From: Burkholderia contaminans
Lineage (GTDB): Bacteria > Pseudomonadota > Gammaproteobacteria > Burkholderiales > Burkholderiaceae
Length of the DNA: 64,000 nucleotides
NCBI RefSeq assembly: GCF_029633825.1
Contig: NZ_CP090640.1
Location: 1,736,001-1,800,000, forward strand
Direction: 5' to 3'
Position 1 is the first letter of the stretch. Every line of letters starts with the position of its first letter. Of the stretch, positions 31,663 through 41,201 are shown in pieces. Position numbers and translations under genes: made by a program. The notes beneath the pieces were generated by a model that had not been told where the DNA came from, searched no databases, and saw nothing but the letters and a program-made list of their open reading frames with translations.

Positions 31663-32726
31663 GCTGCTAACTGGTTATGGTCGTCCGACTCGCCCTGGCC
31701 GTTTTCCTCTTCGTCATCGACGTAGACGAGGTGGTCCGACAGCGCCTTTTGCGCCTCGAAGAATGCATTGACGGCGGCGAGCTGCTCGCGGGTGGAATCG
31801 AGCGTGTTCATCCTGTGCCGGAACCCGTTGGCACCGGAAAGGCCGCGAGTGTACCAGCCGATGTGCTTGCGCGCAGTACGGACTCCCGTGAATTCACCAT
31901 AGAAAGCGTAGTGGTCTTCCAGGTGTTCGTTCATCACGTGCTGGATCTCGTCGATCCGCGGCGGGGGCAGCAGCTCGCCGGTTTGCAGGAAATGATCGAT
32001 TTCACGGAACAGCCACGGCCGACCTTGCGCGGCACGACCGATCATCAGGGCGTCGGCGCCGGTGGCGTCGAGCACGGCCTTCGCCTTCGCGGGCGACGTG
32101 ATGTCGCCGTTCGCGACCACCGGAATCCGCACAGCCGCCTTCACGGCGGCGATGGTGTCGTATTCGGCGTCGCCGCGGTACAGGTCGGCGCGCGTGCGGC
32201 CGTGCACGGTGAGCATCGAGATGCCGGCGGCTTCGGCCAGGCGCGCAACCGTGATCGCGTTCTTGTGCTCGCGATCCCAGCCGGTGCGGATCTTCAGCGT
32301 GACGGGCACCGCATCGGGCCCCGTGCCGACGGCCGCGACGACGGCCTCGACGATGCGCTGCACGAGCGGCTCGTTCTGCAGCAATGCGGAGCCGGCCGCG
32401 ACGTTGCAGACCTTCTTCGCCGGGCAGCCCATGTTGATGTCGATGATCTGCGCGCCGTTGTCGACGTTGTAGCGGGCCGCTTCGGCCATCATCGCCGGAT
32501 CGGCGCCGGCGATCTGGACCGCAATCGGTTCCACCTCGCCTTCGTGGTTCGCGCGCCGCATCGTCTTCGCGCTTTTCCACAGCTGCGCGTTGGACGCGAC
32601 CATCTCGGACACGGCGTAACCGGCTCCCAGCCGCTTGCAGAGCTGGCGGAACGGACGATCCGTCACGCCGGCCATCGGCGCGACGAACAGGTTGTTACGC
32701 AATACGTGAGGGCCGATAACGGGCAT
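31659..32726 (-). CDS. dusB: tRNA-dihydrouridine synthase B
   Basis: 355 residues, FMN-dependent enzyme that reduces uridines in tRNA to dihydrouridine. PMAGVTDRPFRQLC near 17-30 and MGCPAKKVCN at 99-108 (Cys101 the likely catalytic residue) are family motifs. The start is MPVIGPHVLRNN. A TAAAAT box on the minus strand at 32783-32788 may be the promoter. Cotranscribed with fis. Confidence 0.95.
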   Translation of the reverse strand: MPVIGPHVLRNNLFVAPMAGVTDRPFRQLCKRLGAGYAVSEMVASNAQLWKSAKTMRRANHEGEVEPIAVQIAGADPAMMAEAARYNVDNGAQIIDINMGCPAKKVCNVAAGSALLQNEPLVQRIVEAVVAAVGTGPDAVPVTLKIRTGWDREHKNAITVARLAEAAGISMLTVHGRTRADLYRGDAEYDTIAAVKAAVRIPVVANGDITSPAKAKAVLDATGADALMIGRAAQGRPWLFREIDHFLQTGELLPPPRIDEIQHVMNEHLEDHYAFYGEFTGVRTARKHIGWYTRGLSGANGFRHRMNTLDSTREQLAAVNAFFEAQKALSDHLVYVDDEEENGQGESDDHNQLAA

Positions 32727-32850
32727 CGCAATGGCACCGCCCGCGGCGGGCGCGGGCAGGGAAAGGGTAGGCGGAAACGCGCATTTTACCGTATTCCCAT
32801 GCCCCGCCGATTTGACCCGGTTTGAGTGGCGCGACTGTGCGCGCCGCGGG

Positions 32851-34038
32851 TCAGTTGCGCTGGCCGAACATCATCTGGCGCGCGATCACCTTCTTGAGCG
32901 GCGGCACGAACTCCAGCGCGGTGAGCGCGGCGCCGCGCAGCAGCGGGAGCGGGCCCGAGTCGATCGTGAACAGGCGTGCCAGCGTGTCGGTCGCGCCGAT
33001 CGTGAAGCGTCGGTCGAGTGCGCGGCGCGCGTTGAAGGTGGCGAGTGCGGTTGCTTCGAAGCCTTGCGCGGACAGCGTATCGACGAGCGTATGCGCATCG
33101 CGCAGCCCGAGGTTGAGCCCCTGGCCCGCGACGGGGTGCAGGGTTTGCGCGGCATTGCCGACGATCGCGACGCGGCCGTTGACGAGCGTCTGCGCGGCGC
33201 TCAGGCCGAGCGGGAACGATGCGCGGCCCGCGATCGCGACGAAGTCGCCCATGCGTGCGCCGAATGCGGTGCCGAGCTCGCGCAGGAACGCATCGTCGGG
33301 CAGCGCGGCGCGGCGCGCCGCTTCGTCGGGCGTGCAGCACCAGACGAGCGCGTACTCGGCTCGGCGCGGCCCGCCGAGCGGCAGCAGCGCGAGCGGGCCT
33401 TCGTGCGTGAAGCGTTCCCATGCGACGTTCGGGCGCGGCGCCGATACCGTGACCGTGCCGACGATCGCGGTCTGTCCGTAGTCGCGGCGATGTTTGCCGG
33501 CGTCGGCCTGCTGTTCGTGGAACAGGCCGCCTTCGGCATTGATGACGACGCGTGCGCGCAGCGTGCGCTCGCCCTGCGGGCCGTCGAGCGCCAGCGTGAC
33601 GCCGTCGGCATCCTGCTGCGGCGCGCGCGCGGTGGTCGACGTGAGCCAGTCGACGCGCGTGCCGCGCACGGCGCCCGCGAGCGCCTGCACGAGCGAGCCG
33701 TAACGCACGACATAGCCGAGCGCGGCGACGCCGTGCTCATCGCGGTCGATCAGCGTGCGGCCGAAATGGCCGCGCTGCGAGACGTGGATATGTTCGATCG
33801 GCGTCGCGTCGGCGGGCCACGCGAGCGTGTCGAGCAGCACGCGGCTGCCGTGCGACACGGCGATCGCGCGCGGATCGTTCGTGCTCGCGGCCGGTTCGCG
33901 TGCATCGATCAGTGCGATCGATGCGTGCTGCGTGGCGCTGCGGCGCGCGAGCCAGCCGGCGAGCGCGAGCCCGACGGGGCCCGCGCCGACGATGGCGAGA
34001 TCGTAGTCCGGCTTGGCCGGGGAAGAGGCGGTCGTCAT
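32851..34038 (-). CDS. ubiH: UbiH/UbiF-family FAD-dependent hydroxylase
   Basis: 395 residues, class A flavoprotein monooxygenase. The FAD-binding GAGPVG is at 18-23, and the second conserved motif is VGNAAQTLHPVAGQGLNLGLRD. The family hydroxylates the ring of ubiquinone precursors. The UbiH assignment rests on its position directly after pepP, as in E. coli; the ring position cannot be read from sequence. 40 bases separate it from pepP. Confidence 0.82.
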   Translation of the reverse strand: MTTASSPAKPDYDLAIVGAGPVGLALAGWLARRSATQHASIALIDAREPAASTNDPRAIAVSHGSRVLLDTLAWPADATPIEHIHVSQRGHFGRTLIDRDEHGVAALGYVVRYGSLVQALAGAVRGTRVDWLTSTTARAPQQDADGVTLALDGPQGERTLRARVVINAEGGLFHEQQADAGKHRRDYGQTAIVGTVTVSAPRPNVAWERFTHEGPLALLPLGGPRRAEYALVWCCTPDEAARRAALPDDAFLRELGTAFGARMGDFVAIAGRASFPLGLSAAQTLVNGRVAIVGNAAQTLHPVAGQGLNLGLRDAHTLVDTLSAQGFEATALATFNARRALDRRFTIGATDTLARLFTIDSGPLPLLRGAALTALEFVPPLKKVIARQMMFGQRN

Positions 34039-34078
34039 CTTGATTCGTGAAACGGAAGTAACGGTCGGCGGCAGCCGG

Positions 34079-35464
34079 TCATGCGCCCGCGCGCATCAGC
34101 GCTTCGATCTCGTCCGCCGCGACGGGCACGCCGCGCGTGATCAGCTCGCAGCCGTGCTCGCGCACGATCGCGTCGTCCTCGATGCGGATGCCGATGTTCC
34201 AGTACTCGGGCGGCACGTCGTCGGCGGCGCGCACGTACAGGCCGGGCTCGATCGTCAGCGTCATGCCGGCTTTCAGCGTGCGCCACGGCAGCGCGCCGTT
34301 GCCGTCGCGTTCGGCGAGCCGCTCGCGGTAGTCGCCGCAATCGTGCACGTCCATGCCGATCCAGTGGCCGGTGCGATGCATGTAGAAGCGCGCGTAGGCA
34401 CGCTCGGCGATCACGTCATCGACGTTCGAGAAGCGCGTTTTCGGGATGATGCCGGTGTCGAGCAGCCCCTGCGCGAGCACGCGCACGGCAGCGTCGTGCG
34501 GCGCCTCGAACGGCACGCCGGCGCGCGTCGCGTCGATCGCGGCCTGCTGCGCGGCGAGCACGATGTCGTACAGCGTGCGTTGGGCGGGCGAGAAGCGCCC
34601 GTTGGCCGGGAACGTGCGCGTGATGTCCGATGCGTAGCCGTCGAGTTCGCACGCGGCGTCGATCAGGATCAGGTCGCCATCCTGTGCGGTTGCGTTGCCG
34701 GCCGGGTAGTGCAGCACGCATGCGTTGGCGCCGGCCGCGACGATCGAGCCGTACGCGGGCGACTGCGCGCCGTGCTTGCGGAATACATACAGCAGCTCGG
34801 CCTCGAGTTCGTATTCGCGGATGCCGGGGCGGCACGCCTGCATCGCGCGGCGGTGCGCAAGTGCGGAGATGTGTGCGGCACGCATCATGATCGCGAGCTC
34901 ATGCTCGTCCTTCACGAGCCGCATGTCGTCGAGCAGCGGCGTGAGGTCGAGCATCGCGTCCGGTGCTGCGACACCCGTGCGCGCCAGCGCGCGCACCGCG
35001 TCGAGCCAGCCTGCGAGCTGACGCTCGAAATCGGCCGAGGCGCCGAACCGGTAGTGCACGGTGCCCGCGTCGGCGAGCAGGCGCGGCATCTCGGTATCGA
35101 TCACGTCGACCGCGAACGCCGCATCGAAGCCGAATGCGTCGCGCGCGGCTTCGGGCCCGTAATGGAAGCCTTCCCAGATTTCGCGGTCGGGATTCTTGCC
35201 GCGGCAGAACAGGATCGACTCCGGCGCGCCGTGCGGCGCGGCCGCGTTGAGCACGAGCACGGCATCCGGCTCGCTGAAGCCCGTCAGGTAGTGGAAGTAG
35301 CTGTCGAACCGGTACGGATAGTCCGTATCGCGGTTGCGCGGCACTTCCGGCGCGGTGGGGACGATGGCGACGCCGCCGCCGGCGGCACGCAGTGCGGCAA
35401 GCACGCGTTCACGGCGCTGGCGGTAGACGTCGACGGCGATGGCGGTATCGAGGGGCGCGTTCAT
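34079..35464 (-). CDS. pepP: Xaa-Pro aminopeptidase
   Basis: 461 residues, M24B metallopeptidase that removes N-terminal residues preceding proline. Metal ligands are in the usual order: DAACELDGYASDITRT, TGHWIGMDVHD, TIEPGLYV and GIRIEDD. The N-terminal creatinase-like domain includes YPYRFDSYFHYLTGF. The start is MNAPLDT at 35464, ten codons inside the longest frame. Confidence 0.94.
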   Translation of the reverse strand: MNAPLDTAIAVDVYRQRRERVLAALRAAGGGVAIVPTAPEVPRNRDTDYPYRFDSYFHYLTGFSEPDAVLVLNAAAPHGAPESILFCRGKNPDREIWEGFHYGPEAARDAFGFDAAFAVDVIDTEMPRLLADAGTVHYRFGASADFERQLAGWLDAVRALARTGVAAPDAMLDLTPLLDDMRLVKDEHELAIMMRAAHISALAHRRAMQACRPGIREYELEAELLYVFRKHGAQSPAYGSIVAAGANACVLHYPAGNATAQDGDLILIDAACELDGYASDITRTFPANGRFSPAQRTLYDIVLAAQQAAIDATRAGVPFEAPHDAAVRVLAQGLLDTGIIPKTRFSNVDDVIAERAYARFYMHRTGHWIGMDVHDCGDYRERLAERDGNGALPWRTLKAGMTLTIEPGLYVRAADDVPPEYWNIGIRIEDDAIVREHGCELITRGVPVAADEIEALMRAGA

Positions 35465-35651
35465 TCGTGCGATTGTAGCGCCGCGGGACGCCATGCGTGA
35501 GAGAGGGGGCGGGAAGCCGCCCCGGAAGGCCCGTGCGGCGGTTGTTGCAAACCATCCACAGGCCGTCCGGGCGATTTTCTGTCGCGCGACGCTGGCCGGT
35601 TATGATCGGCGACAACGTATACTCTCGGCGGTTCCCTTAAAAAGGCAGATG

Positions 35652-36263
35652 ATGAAATTAATCGGTTCGCTCAGCAGCCCGTACGTCCGCAAGGCGCGGA
35701 TCGTGCTGGCTGAAAAGAAGATCGACTACAAGCTGGAGCTCGAGAACGTGTGGGCGCCGGAGACGGATATTCATGCATCGAATCCGCTCGGCAAGGTCCC
35801 GTGCCTCGTGATGGAGGATGGTGCCGCGGTGTTCGATTCCCGCGTGATCTGCGAATACGTCGATACGCTGTCGCCGGTCGGCAAGCTGATTCCGCCGTCG
35901 GGCCGCGAGCGCCTCGAGGTGCGGTGCTGGGAAGCGCTGGGCGACGGCGTGATCGACGCGGCGGTCGCGATTCGCGTCGAACATACGATGCGCGACGAAG
36001 CGCAGCGCAGCGCGAGCTGGATCGCGCGCCAGCAACGCAAGATCGACGACGGTCTCGTCGCGATGTCGCAGGGCCTCGGCGGCAAGACGTGGTGCGTCGG
36101 TAATCATTACACGCTCGCCGACATCGCACTCGGCTGCGCGCTCGGCTATCTCGACTTCCGGATGCCCGAGCTCAACTGGCGCGATCGCCACCCGAACCTC
36201 GACAAGCACTTCGCGAAGCTGCTGCAGCGGCCGTCGTTCGCCGACACGCTGCCGCAGAACTGA
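35652..36263 (+). CDS. Glutathione S-transferase family protein (SspA-like)
   Basis: 203 residues. An N-terminal thioredoxin-like domain (GSLSSPYVRKARIVLAEK, then NPLGKVPCLV) is followed by an all-helical GST C-domain from about 85 (HYTLADIALGCALGY). SSPY is the usual glutathione-site start, so a genuine GST is as likely as a stringent-starvation-type protein. Adjacent ATGs at 35649 and 35652; the latter is better spaced from AAGG. TATACT at 35618-35623 is a plausible -10 box. Confidence 0.85.
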   Translation: MKLIGSLSSPYVRKARIVLAEKKIDYKLELENVWAPETDIHASNPLGKVPCLVMEDGAAVFDSRVICEYVDTLSPVGKLIPPSGRERLEVRCWEALGDGVIDAAVAIRVEHTMRDEAQRSASWIARQQRKIDDGLVAMSQGLGGKTWCVGNHYTLADIALGCALGYLDFRMPELNWRDRHPNLDKHFAKLLQRPSFADTLPQN

Positions 36264-36309
36264 GCCGCACGCGACGCATTCACGCGATTACGCATTCGGC
36301 AGACAAAAG

Positions 36310-36338
36310 AAAAGCGCCCCGCGGGGCGCTTTTCTTTT
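36310..36338. terminator. Bidirectional terminator
   Basis: AAAAGCGCCCCG and CGGGGCGCTTTT form an uninterrupted palindrome (36310-36333), followed by CTTTTT. It separates the convergent GST and FMN-protein genes. Confidence 0.88.
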
Positions 36339-36374
36339 TGCCGGGCCGCCCCGCGGCGGGGGCAGTGGCCCGCG

Positions 36375-37994
36375 TCATTCGATCGACGCGTACACGGCTT
36401 CGCCGAGCGTGAACGAATCGCTGCGTGCAATCGGCCACCACTTGTCGTACAGCGAGAAGCCGCAGGTCTGGCCGTCGAGCAGCGCGCCGGGCTTCAGGTA
36501 CTTCAGCAACTGCGACATCAGTCGTACTTCATGCGGCGCGACCCGCTGCACGATGTGATGCGCGCGCAGCTCCGACGGATGCGCGAGGCCGGCCGCCTGC
36601 ACGAGCTCCTGCAGCGCGTGCAGCGTATTGCGGTGGAAGTTGTACACGCGCTCGGCCTTGTCGGGCACGACGAGCGCGCGCTGGCGCACCGGGTCCTGCG
36701 TCGCGACGCCGGTCGGGCAGCGGTCGGTATGGCAGTGCTGCGCCTGGATACAACCGACCGCGAACATGAAGCCGCGCGCCGAGTTCACCCAGTCCGCGCC
36801 GATCGCGAGCGTACGCGCGATGTCGAACGCGGTGATGATCTTGCCGCTCGCGCCGAGCTTCACGCGATCGCGCACGCCGATCCCGACGAGCGTGTTGTGC
36901 ACGAGCAGCAGCCCTTCCTGCAGCGGCACGCCGACGTGGTCGGTGAATTCGAGCGGCGCCGCACCGGTGCCGCCTTCCGCGCCGTCGACGACGATGAAGT
37001 CCGGCACGATGCCGGTTTCGAGCATCGCCTTCGCGATCCCGAAGAATTCCCACGGATGGCCGATGCACAGCTTGAAGCCGGTCGGCTTGCCGCCCGACAG
37101 CGTGCGCAGCCGTTCGACGAATTCGAGCAGCCCGCGCGGCGTCGAGAACTCCGAGTGCGTCGCGGGCGAGATGCAGTCCTTGCCCATCGGCACGCCGCGC
37201 GTCTCGGCGATTTCCGGCGTGATCTTCGCAGCCGGCAGCACGCCGCCGTGGCCGGGCTTCGCACCTTGCGACAGCTTCACCTCGATCATCTTGACCTGCG
37301 GATCGGCGGCCTGCTTCGCGAACTTGTCGGGATTGAACGTGCCGTCGTCGTTTCGGCAGCCGAAGTAGCCGGACGCGATTTCCCAGATGATGTCGCCGCC
37401 GTTTTCGCGGTGGTACTTCGACAGCGAGCCTTCGCCCGTGTCGTGCGCGAAACCGCCTTTCTTCGCGCCGAGGTTCAGCGAGCGGATCGCGTTCGCGGAC
37501 AGCGAGCCGAAGCTCATCGCCGAGATGTTGAAGATCGAAATGTCGTACGGCTGCGCGCGGTTCGCGCCGACGCGGATACGGAAATCGTGGTTCGGCAGCT
37601 TCGTCGGTGCGAGCGAGTGGCTGATCCATTCGTGCGCGACGGCCTTCACGTTCAGCTCGGTGCCGTACGGCCGGTTGTCGGCGACGTTCTTCGCGCGCTG
37701 GTAGACGAGGCTGCGCTGCGCGCGCGAGAACGGCTTCTCGTCGGTGTCGTCCTCGACGAAATACTGGCGGATTTCAGGTCGGATGAATTCGAACAGGAAG
37801 CGGAAGTGGCCCCAGAGCGGATAGTTGCGCAGGATCGCGTGGCGGTCCTGCTTCAGGTCGTACAGGCCGAGGGCGACGAGGGCGGCCGGGATTACGAGCC
37901 ACAGCCACGCGATCGTGTGCCGGGCAGCGAGCGCCGCGACGGCCACGAACAGCAGGACCGCGCACCACATCGCGATATAGCGTCGGGAAAACAT
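36375..37994 (-). CDS. Membrane-anchored FMN-binding glutamate-synthase-like protein
   Basis: 539 residues. Two hydrophobic segments lie near 8-45, then the FMN/glutamate-synthase central domain: NISAMSFGSLSANAIRSL, KPGHGGVLPAAKI and VVDGAEGGTGAAP. A C-x5-C-x4-C cluster motif (CIQAQHCHTDRC) matches the 3Fe-4S ligands of glutamate synthase. There is no amidotransferase domain, so it cannot use glutamine on its own as GltB does. Electron acceptor and substrate unknown. Confidence 0.87.
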   Translation of the reverse strand: MFSRRYIAMWCAVLLFVAVAALAARHTIAWLWLVIPAALVALGLYDLKQDRHAILRNYPLWGHFRFLFEFIRPEIRQYFVEDDTDEKPFSRAQRSLVYQRAKNVADNRPYGTELNVKAVAHEWISHSLAPTKLPNHDFRIRVGANRAQPYDISIFNISAMSFGSLSANAIRSLNLGAKKGGFAHDTGEGSLSKYHRENGGDIIWEIASGYFGCRNDDGTFNPDKFAKQAADPQVKMIEVKLSQGAKPGHGGVLPAAKITPEIAETRGVPMGKDCISPATHSEFSTPRGLLEFVERLRTLSGGKPTGFKLCIGHPWEFFGIAKAMLETGIVPDFIVVDGAEGGTGAAPLEFTDHVGVPLQEGLLLVHNTLVGIGVRDRVKLGASGKIITAFDIARTLAIGADWVNSARGFMFAVGCIQAQHCHTDRCPTGVATQDPVRQRALVVPDKAERVYNFHRNTLHALQELVQAAGLAHPSELRAHHIVQRVAPHEVRLMSQLLKYLKPGALLDGQTCGFSLYDKWWPIARSDSFTLGEAVYASIE

Positions 37995-38184
37995 GGGGAC
38001 TCCATCGTCATTGTCTGGATGGCCGTCACGTCGCCAGGATTGCGCGGCGGCCGGCAGGTCGGCGCCCGAGGCATCGCGCAGGCCCGGCGGGCATGCTGCC
38101 CGTACAGTACCCGCCGCTGCCGGCGCCCACGATGGTCGAGAGTCTACTACGGGTGTCGTGATGCTCGTGTTGCCGAGCCGGCGG

Positions 38185-38955
38185 CTACCGGCCGGCCCCG
38201 GCCGGGCGGATGAACGGGCTGTACGCCGGTGCGCCGGGTTTCAGCCTGGCGTCGTCGTCGAAATCCTCGTCCCGGTTGAACGGCACCAGCGGCCACGCGG
38301 GCCAGTCGCGCAGCCGCGTGCGGTAGTCGGCGACGCTTCGTGCGAGGCGCGCGTCCTGCTGCCGCGCGTCGTCGTCGGCCAGGCCGCCGCGGACGTCGTG
38401 GATCAGGTGCGGTTCGAGCACGTCGAAGCCGACATAGCGCAGCGCGTACATGATCGGCCACAGCAGCAGGCGGGTATCGCCCTCGCGGCCGTCGGGCGCG
38501 CAGGCGGCGGCCGACGAGCCGGTCGTGACGCTCAGCAACGCGCGCCGCCCGTGCAGCACGCCGCGATCGTGACGCTGCCGGCTGCTGTAGAGGCCGCCGT
38601 AGACGAATATGCGATCCATCCAGCCCTTCAGGATCGCGGGCGCGCCGAACCACCACAGCGGGAACTGCAGGATCAGCGCATCGGCCTGCTTCAGCAGGCC
38701 GATATGATGCGCGACATCGGACGCGAGTGTGCCGCGCTCCCAGTGATGGCGCTGCTCGCGTTGTGCGTCGAAGCGGGCGGTGTCGATCCGGTCCGCATAG
38801 TGGCGCGGTGCCTCGCACGGGTCGAATGCATCGGCATACAGGTTCGCGACCGTCGCGACATGGCCGCCCGCGCGCCAGGCGTCGGCCGCCGTGCGGGCGA
38901 GTGTGGCGTTGAACGACTGCGGTTCGGGATGGGCGACGACGATCAGCACATGCAT
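38185..38955 (-). CDS. NAD(P)H dehydrogenase (quinone), flavodoxin-like
   Basis: 256 residues. MHVLIVVAHPEPQSFN is the phosphate-binding start of the NQO1/MdaB family, and ADALILQFPLWWFGAPAILKGWMDR the conserved flavin loop. It reduces quinones by two electrons. ATG 38955 has GGAG upstream, with a longer open frame lacking family sequence. It is divergent from an HxlR regulator with 74 bp between, which suggests that gene controls it. Confidence 0.9.
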   Translation of the reverse strand: MHVLIVVAHPEPQSFNATLARTAADAWRAGGHVATVANLYADAFDPCEAPRHYADRIDTARFDAQREQRHHWERGTLASDVAHHIGLLKQADALILQFPLWWFGAPAILKGWMDRIFVYGGLYSSRQRHDRGVLHGRRALLSVTTGSSAAACAPDGREGDTRLLLWPIMYALRYVGFDVLEPHLIHDVRGGLADDDARQQDARLARSVADYRTRLRDWPAWPLVPFNRDEDFDDDARLKPGAPAYSPFIRPAGAGR

Positions 38956-39029
38956 GGCGCGCTCCGGGAGTGTGCGACGATGATGGCCGGCGGCAGTGGG
39001 GCCGCGCAATCACGCACCCGGAGGTAACC

Positions 39030-39404
39030 ATGGCATTTCCCGGCGACGTCTATGCGGCGGACTGCTCGGCGCGCGATGCGCTGGCGCTGGTCGCCGGCAA
39101 GTGGTCGCTGCTGATCCTGCCGGCGCTGGCCGAGCGGCCGCTGCGCAACGGCGAGCTGCTCAAGCGTATCGGCGGGATTTCCCAGAAGGTGCTGACGCAG
39201 ACGCTGCGCGAACTGGAGCGCAACGGGCTGATCGAACGCACCGCGGTGGCGGCGCGGCGCGCACACGTCGAGTACCGGTTGACGGCGGTGGCGGGGTCGC
39301 TCGTGGAGACGCTCGTGGCGCTCGACCGCTGGGCCGAGCGCCATTTTCCCGAGCTGGACGCGGCGCGCGAGCGCTACGACGCGTCGGTGCAGAACATGCG
39401 ATGA
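39030..39404 (+). CDS. HxlR-family (DUF24) transcriptional regulator
   Basis: 124 residues, winged helix. The N-terminal Cys12 followed by ALALVAGKWSLLILPAL is the hallmark of HxlR proteins, whose conserved cysteine senses quinones or oxidants in characterised members (YodB, HypR, QorR). The recognition part is RIGGISQKVLTQTLREL. ATG 39030 has GGAGG upstream. Divergent from the quinone reductase. Confidence 0.9.
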   Translation: MAFPGDVYAADCSARDALALVAGKWSLLILPALAERPLRNGELLKRIGGISQKVLTQTLRELERNGLIERTAVAARRAHVEYRLTAVAGSLVETLVALDRWAERHFPELDAARERYDASVQNMR

Positions 39405-39458
39405 GCGGCGGGGCCGCTTCCGGCCGGCGCCCGTTTGCGTTGCACCGGCGGCAGTGCG

Positions 39459-40607
39459 TCAGCGGGCGAGCGCGAGGGCCGGTGCTTCGTTCGGCTGCGT
39501 GCTGCCGGACAGCGCGGATTCGATGATCCCGCCGCCGAGGCAGATCTCGCCGTCGTACAGCACGGCCGACTGGCCGGGCGTGACGGCCCACTGCGCGTCG
39601 TCGAACGCGAGCGAGAAGCGTGCTTCGCCAGCCGGGCCGGGCGTGGCGGCGCCGAATGCGCATGCCGCGTCGGCCTGCCGGTAGCGCGTCTTCGCACCGC
39701 ACGCGAAACCTTCGGCCGGCGGTTCGCCGGCAACCCAGCTCACGTTGCCGGCGACGAGCTCGCGCGCGAGCAGCCACGGATGATCGTGGCCCTGCACGAC
39801 GTACAGCGTGTTCGACGCGATGTCCTTTGCGGCGACGAACCACGGATCGCCGTTGCCGGTCTTGCTGCCGCCGAGGCCGATGCCCTTGCGCTGGCCGAAC
39901 GTGTAGAACGCGAGGCCGATGTGCTCGCCGACGACCTTGCCATCCGGCGTCTTCATCGGGCCGGGTTTGGTCGGCAGATAGCGGTTCAGGAAATCGCGGA
40001 ACGGCCGTTCGCCGATGAAGCAGATGCCGGTCGAATCCTTCTTCTTCGCGTTCGGCAGCCCGATCTGCGCGGCGATCTCGCGCACCTTCGTCTTCGGGAT
40101 CTCGCCGAGCGGGAACATCGTCTTCGACAGTTGCGCCTGGTTCAGCCGGTGCAGGAAGTACGACTGGTCTTTCGTATGATCGAAGGCCTTCAGCAGTTCG
40201 AAACGTCCGTCACGCTCGCGTACGCGCGCGTAGTGGCCGGTCGCGATCATTTCCGCGTCGAGCGACATCGCGTGATCGAGGAACGCCTTGAACTTGATCT
40301 CGGCGTTGCACAGCACGTCGGGGTTCGGCGTGCGGCCGGCCGAGTATTCGCGCAGGAATTCGGCGAATACACGGTCCTTGTATTCGGCCGCGAAGTTGAC
40401 GGCTTCCACGTCGATGCCGATCAGGTCGGCCACCGACACGACGTCGATCCAGTCCTGGCGCGTCGAGCAGTATTCGCCGTCGTCGTCGTCTTCCCAGTTC
40501 TTCATGAACAGGCCGACCACGTCGTAACCCTGTTCCTTGAGCAGCCACGCGGTCACCGACGAATCGACGCCGCCCGACATGCCCACCACTACACGGCGCT
40601 TGCTCAT
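39459..40607 (-). CDS. mnmA: tRNA-specific 2-thiouridylase
   Basis: 382 residues. It thiolates U34 of tRNA-Lys, -Glu and -Gln. The PP-loop SGGVDSS is at 11-17; the two catalytic cysteines are Cys100 ([10 protein letters not shown]) and Cys196 ([10 protein letters not shown]). The start overlaps the stop of the upstream Nudix gene by four bases. Confidence 0.97.
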   Translation of the reverse strand: MSKRRVVVGMSGGVDSSVTAWLLKEQGYDVVGLFMKNWEDDDDGEYCSTRQDWIDVVSVADLIGIDVEAVNFAAEYKDRVFAEFLREYSAGRTPNPDVLCNAEIKFKAFLDHAMSLDAEMIATGHYARVRERDGRFELLKAFDHTKDQSYFLHRLNQAQLSKTMFPLGEIPKTKVREIAAQIGLPNAKKKDSTGICFIGERPFRDFLNRYLPTKPGPMKTPDGKVVGEHIGLAFYTFGQRKGIGLGGSKTGNGDPWFVAAKDIASNTLYVVQGHDHPWLLARELVAGNVSWVAGEPPAEGFACGAKTRYRQADAACAFGAATPGPAGEARFSLAFDDAQWAVTPGQSAVLYDGEICLGGGIIESALSGSTQPNEAPALALAR

Positions 40608-41113
40608 TTGTTGACCGCCTGACGTTCGAATGCTTCGGGGCGCGGTGCGACCGAATGCGTGTGCACGAAATCGAGCGGAATGCGCCGCCCGGCGAGGTAA
40701 TCGTCGACGCAGCGCATCACCGCGGGCGAGCGATGGCGCGCGCTGCAGGCGCGCAGTTCGTCGGCGGTCATCCACAGCGTGCGGACGATGCCGTCGTCGA
40801 GCGTGTGGCCCGCGATCGGCTCGCCCGCCGCGCCGCAGAACGTGAAGCGCAGGTAGGTTGCACCGGCGGTGCCGGGACGGTCGTAGTGCGCGAGGTAGAC
40901 GCCGACGAGCGCGTCGGGCGTGAACGGGTGCGCGGTTTCCTCGAGCGTTTCTCGGATCACGGCGTCGGCCAGCGTTTCGCCGGCTTCGAGATGGCCTGCC
41001 GGCTGGTTGATGCGCAGGCCCGACGAGGTTTCTTCCTCGATCATGAGAAAGCGGCCGGCGTGCTCGACGAGCGCGGCGACCGTCACATGCGGGGTCCAGA
41101 TTTCAGGTTTCAT
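40604..41113 (-). CDS. Nudix hydrolase (NudJ-like)
   Basis: 169 residues. The Nudix box is complete: Gly40-x5-Glu46-x7-Arg54-Glu-x2-Glu-Glu. The N-terminal [18 protein letters not shown] resembles NudJ, which in E. coli also precedes mnmA and acts on thiamine pyrophosphates and other nucleotides. Translationally coupled to mnmA (ATGA-type overlap). Confidence 0.9.
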   Translation of the reverse strand: MKPEIWTPHVTVAALVEHAGRFLMIEEETSSGLRINQPAGHLEAGETLADAVIRETLEETAHPFTPDALVGVYLAHYDRPGTAGATYLRFTFCGAAGEPIAGHTLDDGIVRTLWMTADELRACSARHRSPAVMRCVDDYLAGRRIPLDFVHTHSVAPRPEAFERQAVNK

Positions 41114-41201
41114 GGTTCGGCATTTTACCGGTTGCGCCCGAACGCTGCCGGTCGCTGCGCTAAACGAATCAGACCCTTTCAATTCGTCTGGCTTGCCGAT
41201 T

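Noticed and set aside
36531..38213. A 560-codon open frame opposite the FMN protein
   Set aside because: Typical antisense shadow of a high-GC gene; the minus-strand protein carries clear family motifs while this one carries none.
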